Source: Micrococcales bacterium (GTDB lineage Bacteria; Actinomycetota; Actinomycetes; Actinomycetales; Dermatophilaceae). Taken from it: a DNA stretch of 18,394 nt. The translations under genes and the position numbers were made by a program. Numbering within the stretch: the stretch's first letter is position 1; each line of letters opens with the position of its first letter. The notes under the pieces are model-generated. The model had not been told where the DNA came from. It worked only from the letters and a program-made list of their open reading frames with translations, and searched no databases. The stretch covers positions 1-18,394 of the forward strand of contig JAKDLQ010000012.1 of assembly GCA_030452775.1 (NCBI GenBank). The letters are read 5' to 3'. Positions 1 through 7,180 of this stretch are shown piece after piece.

Positions 1-291
1 CGCCGCGCTGCCGACGGGAGCGACGGGGCTGATATCGGCCTCCTCGCCGAGGGTCTTCCTGGCCCGAGCGAGGCGACCCTCGAGAGCTCCACTCTCCATC
101 GCGTCGAACTCGCTCATGTCGATGGTCGGTTCGACGGCTCGGAACTGGGGCACGCTTGACATGTCCAGCGTGTGCAAGATCGTCAGCGGCTTGCCCTCAC
201 GCTTGGCCGTCTCCGCCGCCCAGTCGAGCGCCACCCCGGAACCCTCTGACCCGTCGTATCCGACAACGATTCCCTCGACCTTGGCAGCCAT
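1..291 (-). CDS. Universal stress protein, N-terminal part (gene runs off the left edge)
   Basis: The minus-strand reading frame is open from ATG at 291 to the window edge (97 codons). The protein begins MAAKVEGIVVGYDGSEGSG, the usual first beta-strand and ATP-pocket Asp of a Usp domain. It is closely similar along its whole visible length to the neighbouring Usp at 516-1433, including the shared stretch TAKREGKPLTILHTLDMSSV versus DKAKREGKPLTILHTLDMST, so the two are tandem paralogues. The start is supported by GGAAGGGG about 10 nt upstream. The C-terminal half, with the GX2GX9G(S/T) nucleotide loop, lies outside the window, so whether it is a single or tandem Usp protein cannot be seen. The family consists of cytoplasmic ATP-binding stress-response proteins; the specific role is unknown. 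Confidence 0.9.
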   Translation of the reverse strand, partial: MAAKVEGIVVGYDGSEGSGVALDWAAETAKREGKPLTILHTLDMSSVPQFRAVEPTIDMSEFDAMESGALEGRLARARKTLGEEADISPVAPVGSAA

Positions 292-322
292 CGCCCACAG
301 CCCCTTCCGTTACGTCACGTCC

Positions 323-368
323 GGGACCGAATGCACCGGCGTGGACACATCATGGCGTGGAAGCGGTG
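323..368 (-). promoter_or_regulatory. Conserved upstream element of the first Usp gene (copy A)
   Basis: This ~46-bp block lies 32-77 nt upstream of the Usp start at 291. It is almost identical to 1465-1509, which sits at the same distance from the second Usp start (1433). The shared core on the plus strand includes CGAATGCACCGG, TGGACACATCAT and GCGTGGAA. Conservation of non-coding DNA at a fixed distance between paralogues suggests a shared promoter or regulator site. I could not assign -35/-10 boxes or a DosR-type palindrome with confidence. Confidence 0.5.
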
Positions 369-392
369 GCCCGCGCCAGAGCTGACATCACA

Positions 393-414
393 CGGGCATC
401 CACCGGGCATCCAC
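393..414. repeat. Perfect 11-bp tandem repeat, two copies
   Basis: CGGGCATCCAC occurs at 393-403 and again immediately at 404-414 in the 224-bp gap between the two Usp genes. No function is evident. The rest of the gap (292-515) holds only copy A of the conserved Usp upstream element and the tail region of the second Usp gene. Confidence 0.6.
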
Positions 415-515
415 CAGAGCAGAGCTTCGAGGTGGGCGATTCCCGGCGGCCTGCTGCGCCGTGTAGCCCGGGCCGGCACCCTATCGCCCAGCCCGGGCCA
501 GAGCCGATTCCTCGG

Positions 516-1433
516 TCAGCGGACCACCAAGACCGGACAGGTCGCATAGTGGATGACGGAGTGGCTGAAGGAGCCGAGCAGCATACCGAGGAAGCCGCCG
601 CGTCCGCGCGCGCCCACGACGATGAGGCCGGCATCGCCGCCGAAATCGGCTACCGCCCGCCCGCCAGTGTCCCCGAGGAGGACATCCTTGTCCACGTCCA
701 GGTCGGGATACCTATCGGCGACGTGAGCGACGGCCGAGACGAGCGACTCCTCCGCCAACCGGCGGGCCTTCTCGGTGATCTCCTTGCCGACATCTGGCCG
801 GATGTCGTACGGAGAGCCATCGGTCATCCACGGCGCCAGCAGCGATACCTGCGCCACCGTGACGATGTGCAGCAGCGCTCCGCTGTCGTGGGCGACGCGT
901 GCCGCTTCGTCGAGTGCCCGGCCGGCTGGCTCCGAGTCGTCGACCGCTACGACGACCCGGTGGTCGGGGCCTGGATGGATGGGGGCGACGCCCCCATCGC
1001 TGCGCACGACGACCGCTGGGCAGGCCGAGTGAGCGGTGACGTTGTAGGCGGTCGATCCGAGCAGGCCTCCCATGAGTCGCCCACGGCCCCGGCTGCCCGT
1101 GACGACAAGGTCTGCGCTCTTGGATGCCGCGACGAGTTCGGCGGCCGCGCTGCCGATGGATCTGACCGGGCGGATGTCGGCCTCCGGGCCGAGGATCTTC
1201 CTGGCCCGATCGGCGCCGCGTTGGAGGAACTCGTTCTCCATCCCGTCGATTTCTGTCATGTCGATGGTCATGGGGACGGCTCGGAACTGAGGCACGGTGG
1301 ACATATCCAGCGTGTGCAGGATGGTCAGCGGCTTGCCCTCGCGCTTGGCTTTGTCCGAGGCCCAGTCGAGCGCCACACCGGCGCCCTCCGACCCGTCGTA
1401 TCCGACAACGATTCCCTCGACCTTGGCATCCAT
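516..1433 (-). CDS. Tandem-domain universal stress protein (305 aa)
   Basis: The protein has two Usp domains, about residues 1-145 and 157-305. Each carries the ATP-binding loop GX2GX9G(S/T): G113-G116-G126-S127 in the first and G274-G277-G287-S288 in the second. The N-terminal strand VEGIVVGYDGSE supplies the adenine-pocket Asp. The open frame extends upstream to 1826, but the true start is taken as ATG 1433. There the homology to the neighbouring paralogue begins (MDAKVEGIVVGYDGS versus MAAKVEGIVVGYDGS), and a GAGG-containing ribosome-binding site (AAAGAGGCGG) precedes it. Two-domain Usp proteins of this size are common in Actinobacteria and are often induced by hypoxia or stationary phase. 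The inducer here is inferred only from family knowledge. It is divergently transcribed from the S53 peptidase gene. Confidence 0.93.
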   Translation of the reverse strand: MDAKVEGIVVGYDGSEGAGVALDWASDKAKREGKPLTILHTLDMSTVPQFRAVPMTIDMTEIDGMENEFLQRGADRARKILGPEADIRPVRSIGSAAAELVAASKSADLVVTGSRGRGRLMGGLLGSTAYNVTAHSACPAVVVRSDGGVAPIHPGPDHRVVVAVDDSEPAGRALDEAARVAHDSGALLHIVTVAQVSLLAPWMTDGSPYDIRPDVGKEITEKARRLAEESLVSAVAHVADRYPDLDVDKDVLLGDTGGRAVADFGGDAGLIVVGARGRGGFLGMLLGSFSHSVIHYATCPVLVVR

Positions 1434-1464
1434 CGCCCACCGCCTCTTTCGCTCCGTTGGGACC

Positions 1465-1509
1465 GGGGCCGAATGCACCGGTCTGGACACATCATTGCGT
1501 GGAACGGTG
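1465..1509 (-). promoter_or_regulatory. Conserved upstream element of the second Usp gene (copy B)
   Basis: This is the counterpart of 323-368, 32-76 nt upstream of the start at 1433. The two blocks differ at only a few positions and by one 1-nt indel. It lies in the 223-bp divergent region shared with the S53 peptidase gene. It is probably the Usp promoter or an activator site; no known motif was assigned. Confidence 0.5.
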
Positions 1510-1604
1510 CACCGTGACGAGCCCGGGCAGTTGGCGGCTGCTCGAGGTTTCGCGGGGACGGTCGACGTCCAACGGCCACTCAGGGAACTCTCAGGATACC
1601 CGGT

Positions 1605-1610
1605 TACGGT
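1605..1610 (+). promoter_or_regulatory. Possible -10 box (TACGGT) of the S53 peptidase gene
   Basis: TACGGT matches the actinobacterial TANNNT -10 pattern and lies 46 nt before the ATG at 1657, leaving room for a short leader. No good TTGACA-like -35 is visible 16-19 nt upstream, so this is a tentative assignment. The leader ends in a strong Shine-Dalgarno AAGGAG at 1645-1650, 6 nt before the ATG, which fixes the start. Confidence 0.3.
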
Positions 1611-1656
1611 GCCTTGTCGCCGAACTGACCCATCCCCTGTGAGCGAAGGAGCAGTC

Positions 1657-3693
1657 ATGAGACGCGCACGACGAATGACGACGCTGGCCACCGCGGCGGC
1701 CGCCGCCGGGATCCTGTTGGGCGGCGTGATGTCCGTCGGGACCGCGAGCGCCGCCGGGAACTCGTCCGCCCGACACGTCGTCAGTCCCGCGCCGGCGTGG
1801 ACCTCGCGGGCCGAGCACGCGGTCACCCGGCAGGCCGTTCAGACGCTCCACGCCAAGGTGTGGCTCGCACCTCGCCACGCCGCTGCCCTCACCGAGCTCG
1901 TCAGGTCCGTCTCGGATCCGACGTCGGCGAACTACGGCAAGTACGTCACCGCCGCCCAGTACCGGGCCAGGTTCGCGCCCGAAGCGGCGCAGGTCGCGGC
2001 GGTCCGGTCCTGGCTCACCAAAGCCGGCCTGACGATCGAGACAGTCGGCCCCGACAACCACTACCTGGCGGTGACCGGGTCCGCGGGTGCGATCGCGGCG
2101 GCGTTCGGGACCAACGTGCAGCACTTCATCGTCAATGGCGCCACGGAAATGGCGCCGACATCGGCCATCACTGTTCCGGCGAGCATCGGCTCGAGCGTCA
2201 TCGCCGTGACCGGCCTCGATACCCTCGGCCACTACATGCGTCCCGGATCCAGCACCGGGACCCGGTCGACGAGCGCTCCAGACGTTCCAGGGGCGGGCGT
2301 CTCGGCGCAGCGGCCGGCACGCCACAGCGGGCCCAGCGACCTCGGCCCGGCGCCCGGGTTCGTCAACGCAAGGCCCTGCTCGTCCTACTACGGGCAGAAG
2401 ACGGACTGGAAGGACCCGCGCTTCGAAGGCAAACGCCTTCCCTACTCCGTATGCGGCTACAAGCCCAAGCAGTTGCGCAACGCGTACGGCGTCAGCGCCA
2501 GCGGGCTCAGCGGCCGAGGCGTCACCGTCGCGATCACCGACGCGTTCGCCTCCCCCACGCTCGCGAAGGACGCGAACACCTACGCCAGGCGCCAGGGTGA
2601 CCGGCCATTCTCGAGGGGCCAGTTCAGTGAGCACAACGCCCCGATCACCGATCCGCAGCGCGTCGAGGACTGCGGCGGCAACGCCTGGTACGGCGAGCAG
2701 TCGCTCGACGTCGAGGCCGTGCACGGCATCGCGCCCAAGGCAAATGTCGCCTACTACGGGGCGGCGAGCTGCTACGACGACGACCTCATGGCGGCCTTGG
2801 CTCAAACCGTCACCGACAACCAGGCCTCCATGGTCACCAACTCGTGGGGCGAGCCGACCTACATCATGCTCGATGACGGCACCGTCGCACGGGTCATCGA
2901 CGACCAGCTGGTCGCGGCCTACGAGTCGATCTTCCTACAGGGCGCCGTCCAGGGCATCGGGTTCTACTTCTCGTCCGGCGACGACGGCGACGAGGTCGCA
3001 GCATACGGGGTCAAGCAGACCGACTACCCGGCTTCCGACCCGTATGTCACCGCGGTGGGAGGCACGGCACTCGCGGTCAACCGCCAGGGCGTGCGGGCCT
3101 TCGAGACCGGATGGGGCACCGTGCGGTACACGCTCGACCCGAAGCACGGCTGGACGAGCCCGACCTGGCTCTACGGGGCAGGCGGCGGCCAGAGTGGCTG
3201 GTTCACCTCGCTCCCGTGGTACCAGCAGGGCCTGTTGCCCGCTGACAGCGGCCGCGGGGTACCTGACGTCGCCATGGTCGCCGACCCCACCACGGGCATG
3301 CTCGTCGGCCAGACGCAGGTCTTCCCCAAGTGGACCCGCTTCGGCAAGGGCACCAAGTACGGCGAGTACCGGGTCGGCGGCACGTCGCTGGCCTCGCCGC
3401 TGATGGCAGGCGTCAACGCCGATGCCCAGCAGGGCCACCGTCGGATCGGCTTCGCCAACCCGCTCATCTACAGCCTGGCCAAGCAGCACGTCTACTTCGA
3501 CGTGACACCCCAGGGCGATCGCGGCAACATCCGTGTCGACTTCAGCAACGGGCTCAACGGCAGCGACGGCAAGGCGTCCACGGTCCGCACGTTCGACGAG
3601 GACTCCAGCCTGAGCACCAACCCTGGCTGGGACAACGTGACCGGGCTCGGCACGCCGACGCTGCGATACCTTCGCACGCTCCAGCGGCACTGA
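1657..3693 (+). CDS. Secreted S53 family (sedolisin/kumamolisin-type) serine-carboxyl peptidase preproprotein, 678 aa
   Basis: This is an exported endopeptidase, typically active at acidic pH and made as a proenzyme. Residues 1-33 form a Sec signal peptide: an Arg-rich start, an Ala/Gly/Leu core and an ASAA-type cleavage region. Residues about 45-185 are the pro-kumamolisin activation domain (SVSDPTSANYGKYVTAAQY). The catalytic domain follows with the Glu-x3-Asp pair at E347 and D351 (GEQSLDVE), the oxyanion Asp at D442 (SSGDDGD) and the nucleophile S577 in GGTSLASP. C-terminal calcium-site Asp residues are D615 (YFDVT) and D659 (GWDNVTGLG). All family hallmarks are intact. The frame is open from 1297, but AAGGAG at 1645-1650 and the signal peptide fix ATG 1657. 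The gene is monocistronic, and a strong hairpin follows. A housekeeping or nutritional protease role is inferred; the substrate is unknown. Confidence 0.96.
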   Translation: MRRARRMTTLATAAAAAGILLGGVMSVGTASAAGNSSARHVVSPAPAWTSRAEHAVTRQAVQTLHAKVWLAPRHAAALTELVRSVSDPTSANYGKYVTAAQYRARFAPEAAQVAAVRSWLTKAGLTIETVGPDNHYLAVTGSAGAIAAAFGTNVQHFIVNGATEMAPTSAITVPASIGSSVIAVTGLDTLGHYMRPGSSTGTRSTSAPDVPGAGVSAQRPARHSGPSDLGPAPGFVNARPCSSYYGQKTDWKDPRFEGKRLPYSVCGYKPKQLRNAYGVSASGLSGRGVTVAITDAFASPTLAKDANTYARRQGDRPFSRGQFSEHNAPITDPQRVEDCGGNAWYGEQSLDVEAVHGIAPKANVAYYGAASCYDDDLMAALAQTVTDNQASMVTNSWGEPTYIMLDDGTVARVIDDQLVAAYESIFLQGAVQGIGFYFSSGDDGDEVAAYGVKQTDYPASDPYVTAVGGTALAVNRQGVRAFETGWGTVRYTLDPKHGWTSPTWLYGAGGGQSGWFTSLPWYQQGLLPADSGRGVPDVAMVADPTTGMLVGQTQVFPKWTRFGKGTKYGEYRVGGTSLASPLMAGVNADAQQGHRRIGFANPLIYSLAKQHVYFDVTPQGDRGNIRVDFSNGLNGSDGKASTVRTFDEDSSLSTNPGWDNVTGLGTPTLRYLRTLQRH

Positions 3694-3730
3694 GCACGGC
3701 TCAGCACCAACCGATTCCGACCAACCCTGC

Positions 3731-3776
3731 CGTATGCCGCTGTGCCGGCGATCACTCGCCGGCACAGCGGCATACG
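3731..3776. terminator. Perfect 20-bp-stem hairpin between convergent genes
   Basis: The arms at 3731-3750 and 3757-3776 are exact reverse complements, with a 6-nt loop (ATCACT). It begins 37 nt after the S53 stop and ends 9 nt before the stop of the opposing aldo/keto reductase gene, so it can serve both as a bidirectional terminator. There is no T-run, which is usual for high-GC actinomycetes. An alternative is a palindromic repeat unit of the genome. Confidence 0.75.
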
Positions 3777-3785
3777 TGTCGAGAG

Positions 3786-4796
3786 TCAGGCAGCGCGCCG
3801 ATGCGGTGCGAGCTCCTCGGTCTTGGACGGGTCCCGCATGACGATGTCACCGAGGGCCTCATCGATCCTCGCCATCAGCTCAGGGGCGAGCGTCACCCCG
3901 GCTGCCTTGACATTCTCGGCGACCTGCTCGGGACGCGACGCCCCGACGAGCGCCGCGGCGACGTTGGGATTCTGCAGCACCCACGCGACGCCGAGCTGAG
4001 CCATGGTCAGCCCTGCCTCGTCGGCAACCGGCCGGAGGGCCTGCACGCGCTCGAGGACGTCGTCGCGCAGGAAGCGCTTGACGAAGTCGGCGCCGCCCTT
4101 CTCGTCGGTCGCCCGCGAGCCGGCCGGCGGCGGCTGACCGGGAAGGTACTTGCCCGTGAGCACGCCCTGCGCGACCGGGCTCCACACGATCTGGCTCACT
4201 CCCAGCTCCTCGCAGGCGGGGACGACCTCGTCCTCGATGACGCGCCAGAGCATGGAGTACTGCGGCTGGCTCGAGATGAGCGAGAAGCCGAGCTCCTTTG
4301 ACAGCCGGACGCCCTCGTGGATCTGCTCGGCCGTCCACTCGCTGACCCCGATGTAGAGCGCCTTGCCGTGCCGGACGATGTCGGCGAAGGCCTGCATCGT
4401 CTCCTCCAGTGGCGTCTCGGTGTCGTAGCGGTGCGCCTGGTAGAGGTCGACGTAGTCGGTCTGTAGCCGCCGCAGCGAGCCGTTGATCGACTCCATGATG
4501 TGCTTGCGCGACAGTCCGGTGTCGTTCTTGCCGCCGGGCCCGGTCGGCCAGTAGACCTTGGTGAAGATCTCGAGGCTCTCGCGCCGCTCGCTCTTGAGCG
4601 CCTCGCCGAGGACCGTCTCTGCAGCGGTGTTGGCGTAGACGTCGGCAGTGTCGAATGTCGAGATACCCGCGTCGAGGGCAGCTCGGACGCATTGCTTCGC
4701 GACCTCGTTCTCCACCTGGGAGCCATGGGTGAGCCAGTTGCCGTAGGTGATCTCGGAGATCTTGAGCCCGCTGTTGCCAAGGTATCGGTAGTGCAT
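3786..4796 (-). CDS. Aldo/keto reductase, potassium-channel beta-subunit-like/YghZ-like group, 336 aa
   Basis: This is a cytosolic NADPH-dependent oxidoreductase of the (beta/alpha)8 AKR superfamily, reducing aldehydes or ketones. The start MHYRYLGNSGLKISEITYG is typical of AKRs of this group. The catalytic tetrad is present: D49 and Y54 in FDTADVYAN, K80 in FTKVYW and H122 in YQAHRYD. The C-terminal cofactor region (GASRPEQVAENVKA) binds the NADP phosphate in the family. GTG 4841 would add 15 residues, but ATG 4796 fits the family start. It lies 65 nt downstream of kynureninase on the same strand. A weak 5-bp hairpin (4837-4849) sits in that gap, so cotranscription is possible but unproven. 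The substrate cannot be deduced. Confidence 0.93.
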   Translation of the reverse strand: MHYRYLGNSGLKISEITYGNWLTHGSQVENEVAKQCVRAALDAGISTFDTADVYANTAAETVLGEALKSERRESLEIFTKVYWPTGPGGKNDTGLSRKHIMESINGSLRRLQTDYVDLYQAHRYDTETPLEETMQAFADIVRHGKALYIGVSEWTAEQIHEGVRLSKELGFSLISSQPQYSMLWRVIEDEVVPACEELGVSQIVWSPVAQGVLTGKYLPGQPPPAGSRATDEKGGADFVKRFLRDDVLERVQALRPVADEAGLTMAQLGVAWVLQNPNVAAALVGASRPEQVAENVKAAGVTLAPELMARIDEALGDIVMRDPSKTEELAPHRRAA

Positions 4797-4802
4797 ACCT
4801 CC

Positions 4803-4808
4803 ACCGTA
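4803..4808 (-). promoter_or_regulatory. Possible leaderless promoter -10 (TACGGT) of the aldo/keto reductase
   Basis: On the minus strand TACGGT is followed by GGAGGT and then ATG at 4796. A -10 box six nucleotides before the start codon would put transcription initiation at or near the A of ATG. The alternative reading is that GGTGG/GGAGG is a Shine-Dalgarno, but GGAGG would be only 1 nt from the ATG, which is too close. No clear -35 is seen. Confidence 0.35.
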
Positions 4809-4861
4809 TGACGACGGCGCCCGGCCTCTTCTATCGGGCACGGGGTGCCTGGTGGGTGAGC

Positions 4862-6118
4862 TCAGGTGACCGCCTCGCGCCGGTGGAAATCCTCGGTGTC
4901 CCAGGCGCGGGTGTCGAGGATGTCGCGGAGTGCCTCGACGGCATTCCAGATATCGCTGAAGCCCAGGTAGAGCGGGGTGACGCCGAAGCGCAGCACCTCG
5001 GGCTCGCGGTAGTCGCCGATGACGCCCCGGGCGATGAGCGCCTGCATGACCGCGTACCCCTCGGGGTGCCGGAAGCTGACATGGCTGCCGCGCTCACCGT
5101 GATCGCGCGGAGTGATGAGCGTCAGCGGGTGATCGCCACAGCGCTGCGCGACCAGCTCGATGAACAGGTCGGTCAGGGCGAGGGACTTGTCCCGCAGCAG
5201 CGTCTGGTCGACGCGCAGGTGGGCGTCCAGACCGGTCTCCACCATGCTCATCGACGTGATGGGCTGGGTCCCGCAGAGGAATCGCTCGATCCCGGCGGAC
5301 GGCTCGTAGGCGGTCTCCATGGCGAAGGGACGCGCGTGGCCCCACCAGCCGGACAGCGGCTGGGAGAAACGCTCCTGATGCCGCTTCGCCACCCAGATGA
5401 AGGCCGGCGAGCCCGGACCGCCATTGAGGTACTTGTAGGTGCATCCGACCGCCATGTCGGCGCCGGACGCCTCCAACGCGATCGGCACGGCCCCGGCGGA
5501 GTGCGACAGGTCCCAGACCATCAAGGCGCCCGTGTCCTGCACCTGGGCGGTGACGGACGCCAGGTCCCACAGCCGCCCGGTCCGGTAGTTGACATGGCTC
5601 AGCGTGACGATGGCGACGGACTCGTCGAGGGCCTCGTCGAGCGGCCGGCCCGCATCGATGAGGCGCAGCTCGTAGTCGCCTCCGAGCGTGCCGATGACCC
5701 CCTCGATGATGTAGAGGTCGGTAGGGAAGTTGTCCCGCTCGGAGACGATGACCCGCCTACCAGGCGTGTCCTTAGCCTGGATCCGCGCGGCCGCGGACAG
5801 TGCCTTGAAGAGGTTGACCGAGGTCGTGTCCGTGACCACGGTGGTCCCGTCCCCACCACCGAGCAGCGTGGAGAGCTGGTCGCCGAGGCGCCCGGGTAGG
5901 TCGAACCAGCCGGCCGAGTTCCAACTGCGGATGAGGCCGAGCCCCCACTCGTCGGCGACGACCCGCTCGGCCCGCTCGAGTGCGGCCTTGGGCCGGGCCC
6001 CGAGAGAGTTGCCGTCGAGGTAGATCACTCCCTCCGGGAGCGCGAACTCGCCCCGGAAGTCTCGCAGCGGGTCCTGCTCGTCGAGGCGCTCGCAGGCCTC
6101 GCGGGTCCACGTGTTCAT
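4862..6118 (-). CDS. kynU: Kynureninase (EC 3.7.1.3), 418 aa
   Basis: This PLP enzyme hydrolyses L-kynurenine to anthranilate plus L-alanine (and 3-hydroxykynurenine to 3-hydroxyanthranilate) in tryptophan breakdown. The Schiff-base lysine is K229 in CTYKYLNGGPGSPAF. The cofactor ring-binding Asp is D203 with H206 in WDLSHSAGA, and the phosphate-side motif is FPTD at 131-134. YLDGNSLG (33-40) and WNSAGWFDLP near residues 66-75 are also family blocks. Length and order match full-length KynU. The start at ATG 6118 is set by GAGGAGG 6-7 nt upstream; an in-frame codon at 6151 lacks this. No tryptophan dioxygenase, kynurenine formamidase or monooxygenase gene is in the window, so the pathway context is unknown. 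It is divergent from the PEP mutase-like gene. Confidence 0.95.
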   Translation of the reverse strand: MNTWTREACERLDEQDPLRDFRGEFALPEGVIYLDGNSLGARPKAALERAERVVADEWGLGLIRSWNSAGWFDLPGRLGDQLSTLLGGGDGTTVVTDTTSVNLFKALSAAARIQAKDTPGRRVIVSERDNFPTDLYIIEGVIGTLGGDYELRLIDAGRPLDEALDESVAIVTLSHVNYRTGRLWDLASVTAQVQDTGALMVWDLSHSAGAVPIALEASGADMAVGCTYKYLNGGPGSPAFIWVAKRHQERFSQPLSGWWGHARPFAMETAYEPSAGIERFLCGTQPITSMSMVETGLDAHLRVDQTLLRDKSLALTDLFIELVAQRCGDHPLTLITPRDHGERGSHVSFRHPEGYAVMQALIARGVIGDYREPEVLRFGVTPLYLGFSDIWNAVEALRDILDTRAWDTEDFHRREAVT

Positions 6119-6154
6119 CGGCGCCTCCTCATCGACGTCTCGTCCTCGCACCCC

Positions 6155-6160
6155 AGCCTA
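6155..6160 (-). promoter_or_regulatory. Possible -10 box (TAGGCT) of kynU
   Basis: TAGGCT on the minus strand fits TANNNT and lies about 36 nt before the kynU ATG, leaving a leader of roughly 30 nt that contains the GAGGAGG ribosome-binding site. A CCCC/GGGG imperfect inverted repeat overlaps it (about 6151-6169). No convincing -35 is seen. The divergent gap 6119-6302 holds no other recognised feature apart from the box at 6290. Confidence 0.25.
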
Positions 6161-6289
6161 GAGCCGGGGCTGTGGCATGTGCGCGGCCGCCGCGCGCTCG
6201 CTCGGTGGGCGGCATACGCACTGTTCGTGCAGCACGTCCGCGGTGGGCGGGCTCCCAGCCCCCGGCCCCAAGGCTCCGATCGCCGGGGC

Positions 6290-6295
6290 TACGGT
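6290..6295 (+). promoter_or_regulatory. Possible leaderless promoter -10 (TACGGT) of the PEP mutase-like gene
   Basis: TACGGT is followed by seven nucleotides (GCGAGGT) and then ATG at 6303. This spacing matches leaderless actinobacterial transcripts in which the start codon's A is the +1. The arrangement repeats that of the aldo/keto reductase gene. GAGG lies 1-2 nt from the ATG, too close for a good Shine-Dalgarno. Confidence 0.35.
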
Positions 6296-6302
6296 GCGAG
6301 GT

Positions 6303-7115
6303 ATGCCCACGAACCCCGACCTCACCGAGCACTTCCGCTCTCTCCACGTCCCCGGCGTTCCACTGCTCATCCCCAACCCGTGGGACGTCGGCTCCGCCAC
6401 GATTCTCGAGAGCCTCGGCTTCCGGGCCCTCGCGACGACGAGCGGCGGCTTCGCCGGCACCCTGGGTCGCGTCGACGGCTCGGTCTCGCGCGAGCAGGCC
6501 CTCGCCCATGCCGCGCAGATCGCCGAAGCGGTCGCCATCCCCGTGTCTGCCGACCTCGAGAGCTGCTTCGCGCAGGACCCGGCGGGCGTCGCCGAGACCG
6601 TGCGACTCGCCGCCGGGACGGGGGTGGCCGGGTGCTCCATCGAGGACTACGACCGGGCAGAGGGGCGCATGTATGCCGCCTCGCCGGCCACCGAGCGGGT
6701 GGCCGCGGCCGCCGAGGCAGCCCACTCCGGCCCGCGGCGGCTCGTGCTCACGGCCCGCGCAGACAACGGCTTCCACGGCATCGACGATCTCGATGACACG
6801 ATCGCCCGGCTCCGGGCCTTCGAGGCGGCCGGCGCGGACGTGCTCTATGCGCCGATGGTCTCGAGGCTCGATGACCTGCGCCGGATCCGCGATGCCGTGT
6901 CGCTGCCCATCAACGTCCTCGCGAGGCCTCACGCACCGACGGTGACCGGACTGGCCGGCGTCGGTGTCGCCCGGATCTCGGTCGGATCCGGCTTCTTCCT
7001 CGCAGCCATGGGTGAACTGGTGAACGCCGCGCGCGAGCTGCTCGATGAGGGAACCTACGAGTTCTTGCAGACCGCCGGCATCGGCCGCGCAGCCGCCGCC
7101 GGGGCCTTCGGCTGA
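6303..7115 (+). CDS. PEP mutase / isocitrate lyase superfamily protein, 270 aa
   Basis: This is a (beta/alpha)8-barrel enzyme of the PEP mutase/isocitrate lyase superfamily (PEP_mutase, COG2513-like). Visible family elements are LLIPNPWDVGSA (21-32), TTSGGFAGTLG (45-55), the Mg-binding DLE at 84-86, SIEDYD with E114-D115, and TARADNG (150-156). The catalytic Cys loop KKCGH of isocitrate/methylisocitrate lyases is absent, so it is not a classical ICL or PrpB. The family includes oxaloacetate hydrolase-like and phosphonopyruvate enzymes, and many members are uncharacterised. ATG 6303 is chosen because the conserved N-terminus (LTEHFRSLHVPGVPLLIPNP) begins there; the frame is open upstream to 6177. 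It is divergent from kynU and convergent with jetD. The reaction cannot be named from sequence alone. Confidence 0.88.
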   Translation: MPTNPDLTEHFRSLHVPGVPLLIPNPWDVGSATILESLGFRALATTSGGFAGTLGRVDGSVSREQALAHAAQIAEAVAIPVSADLESCFAQDPAGVAETVRLAAGTGVAGCSIEDYDRAEGRMYAASPATERVAAAAEAAHSGPRRLVLTARADNGFHGIDDLDDTIARLRAFEAAGADVLYAPMVSRLDDLRRIRDAVSLPINVLARPHAPTVTGLAGVGVARISVGSGFFLAAMGELVNAARELLDEGTYEFLQTAGIGRAAAAGAFG

Positions 7116-7132
7116 CCCGGTGCCAGGCCGCG

Positions 7133-7180
7133 CCCGAACTCCCTTCCGCGTCGACCCGCTGGTCAGCCGGTGAGTTCGGG
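7133..7180. terminator. Inverted repeat between PEP mutase-like gene and jetD
   Basis: CCCGAACTC (7133-7141) and GAGTTCGGG (7172-7180) form a perfect 9-bp stem around a 30-nt loop. The loop contains a second small hairpin, GACC-CGCT-GGTC (7153-7164). The right arm lies within the last codons of jetD (7163 stop). The genes converge here, so it may terminate the plus-strand gene and, less well placed, the jet operon. Confidence 0.4.

Noticed and set aside
156..1517. 453-aa plus-strand open frame across the Usp genes
   Set aside because: It runs antisense to two clear Usp genes and the gap between them, with no domain and no ribosome-binding site.
1434..1826. N-terminal extension of the second Usp to 1826 (436 aa)
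   Set aside because: The extra part overlaps the divergent promoter region and the S53 signal peptide coding sequence; homology starts at ATG 1433.
1591..2805. 404-aa minus-strand open frame opposite the S53 peptidase
   Set aside because: It is an antisense shadow; the peptidase frame holds all catalytic motifs.
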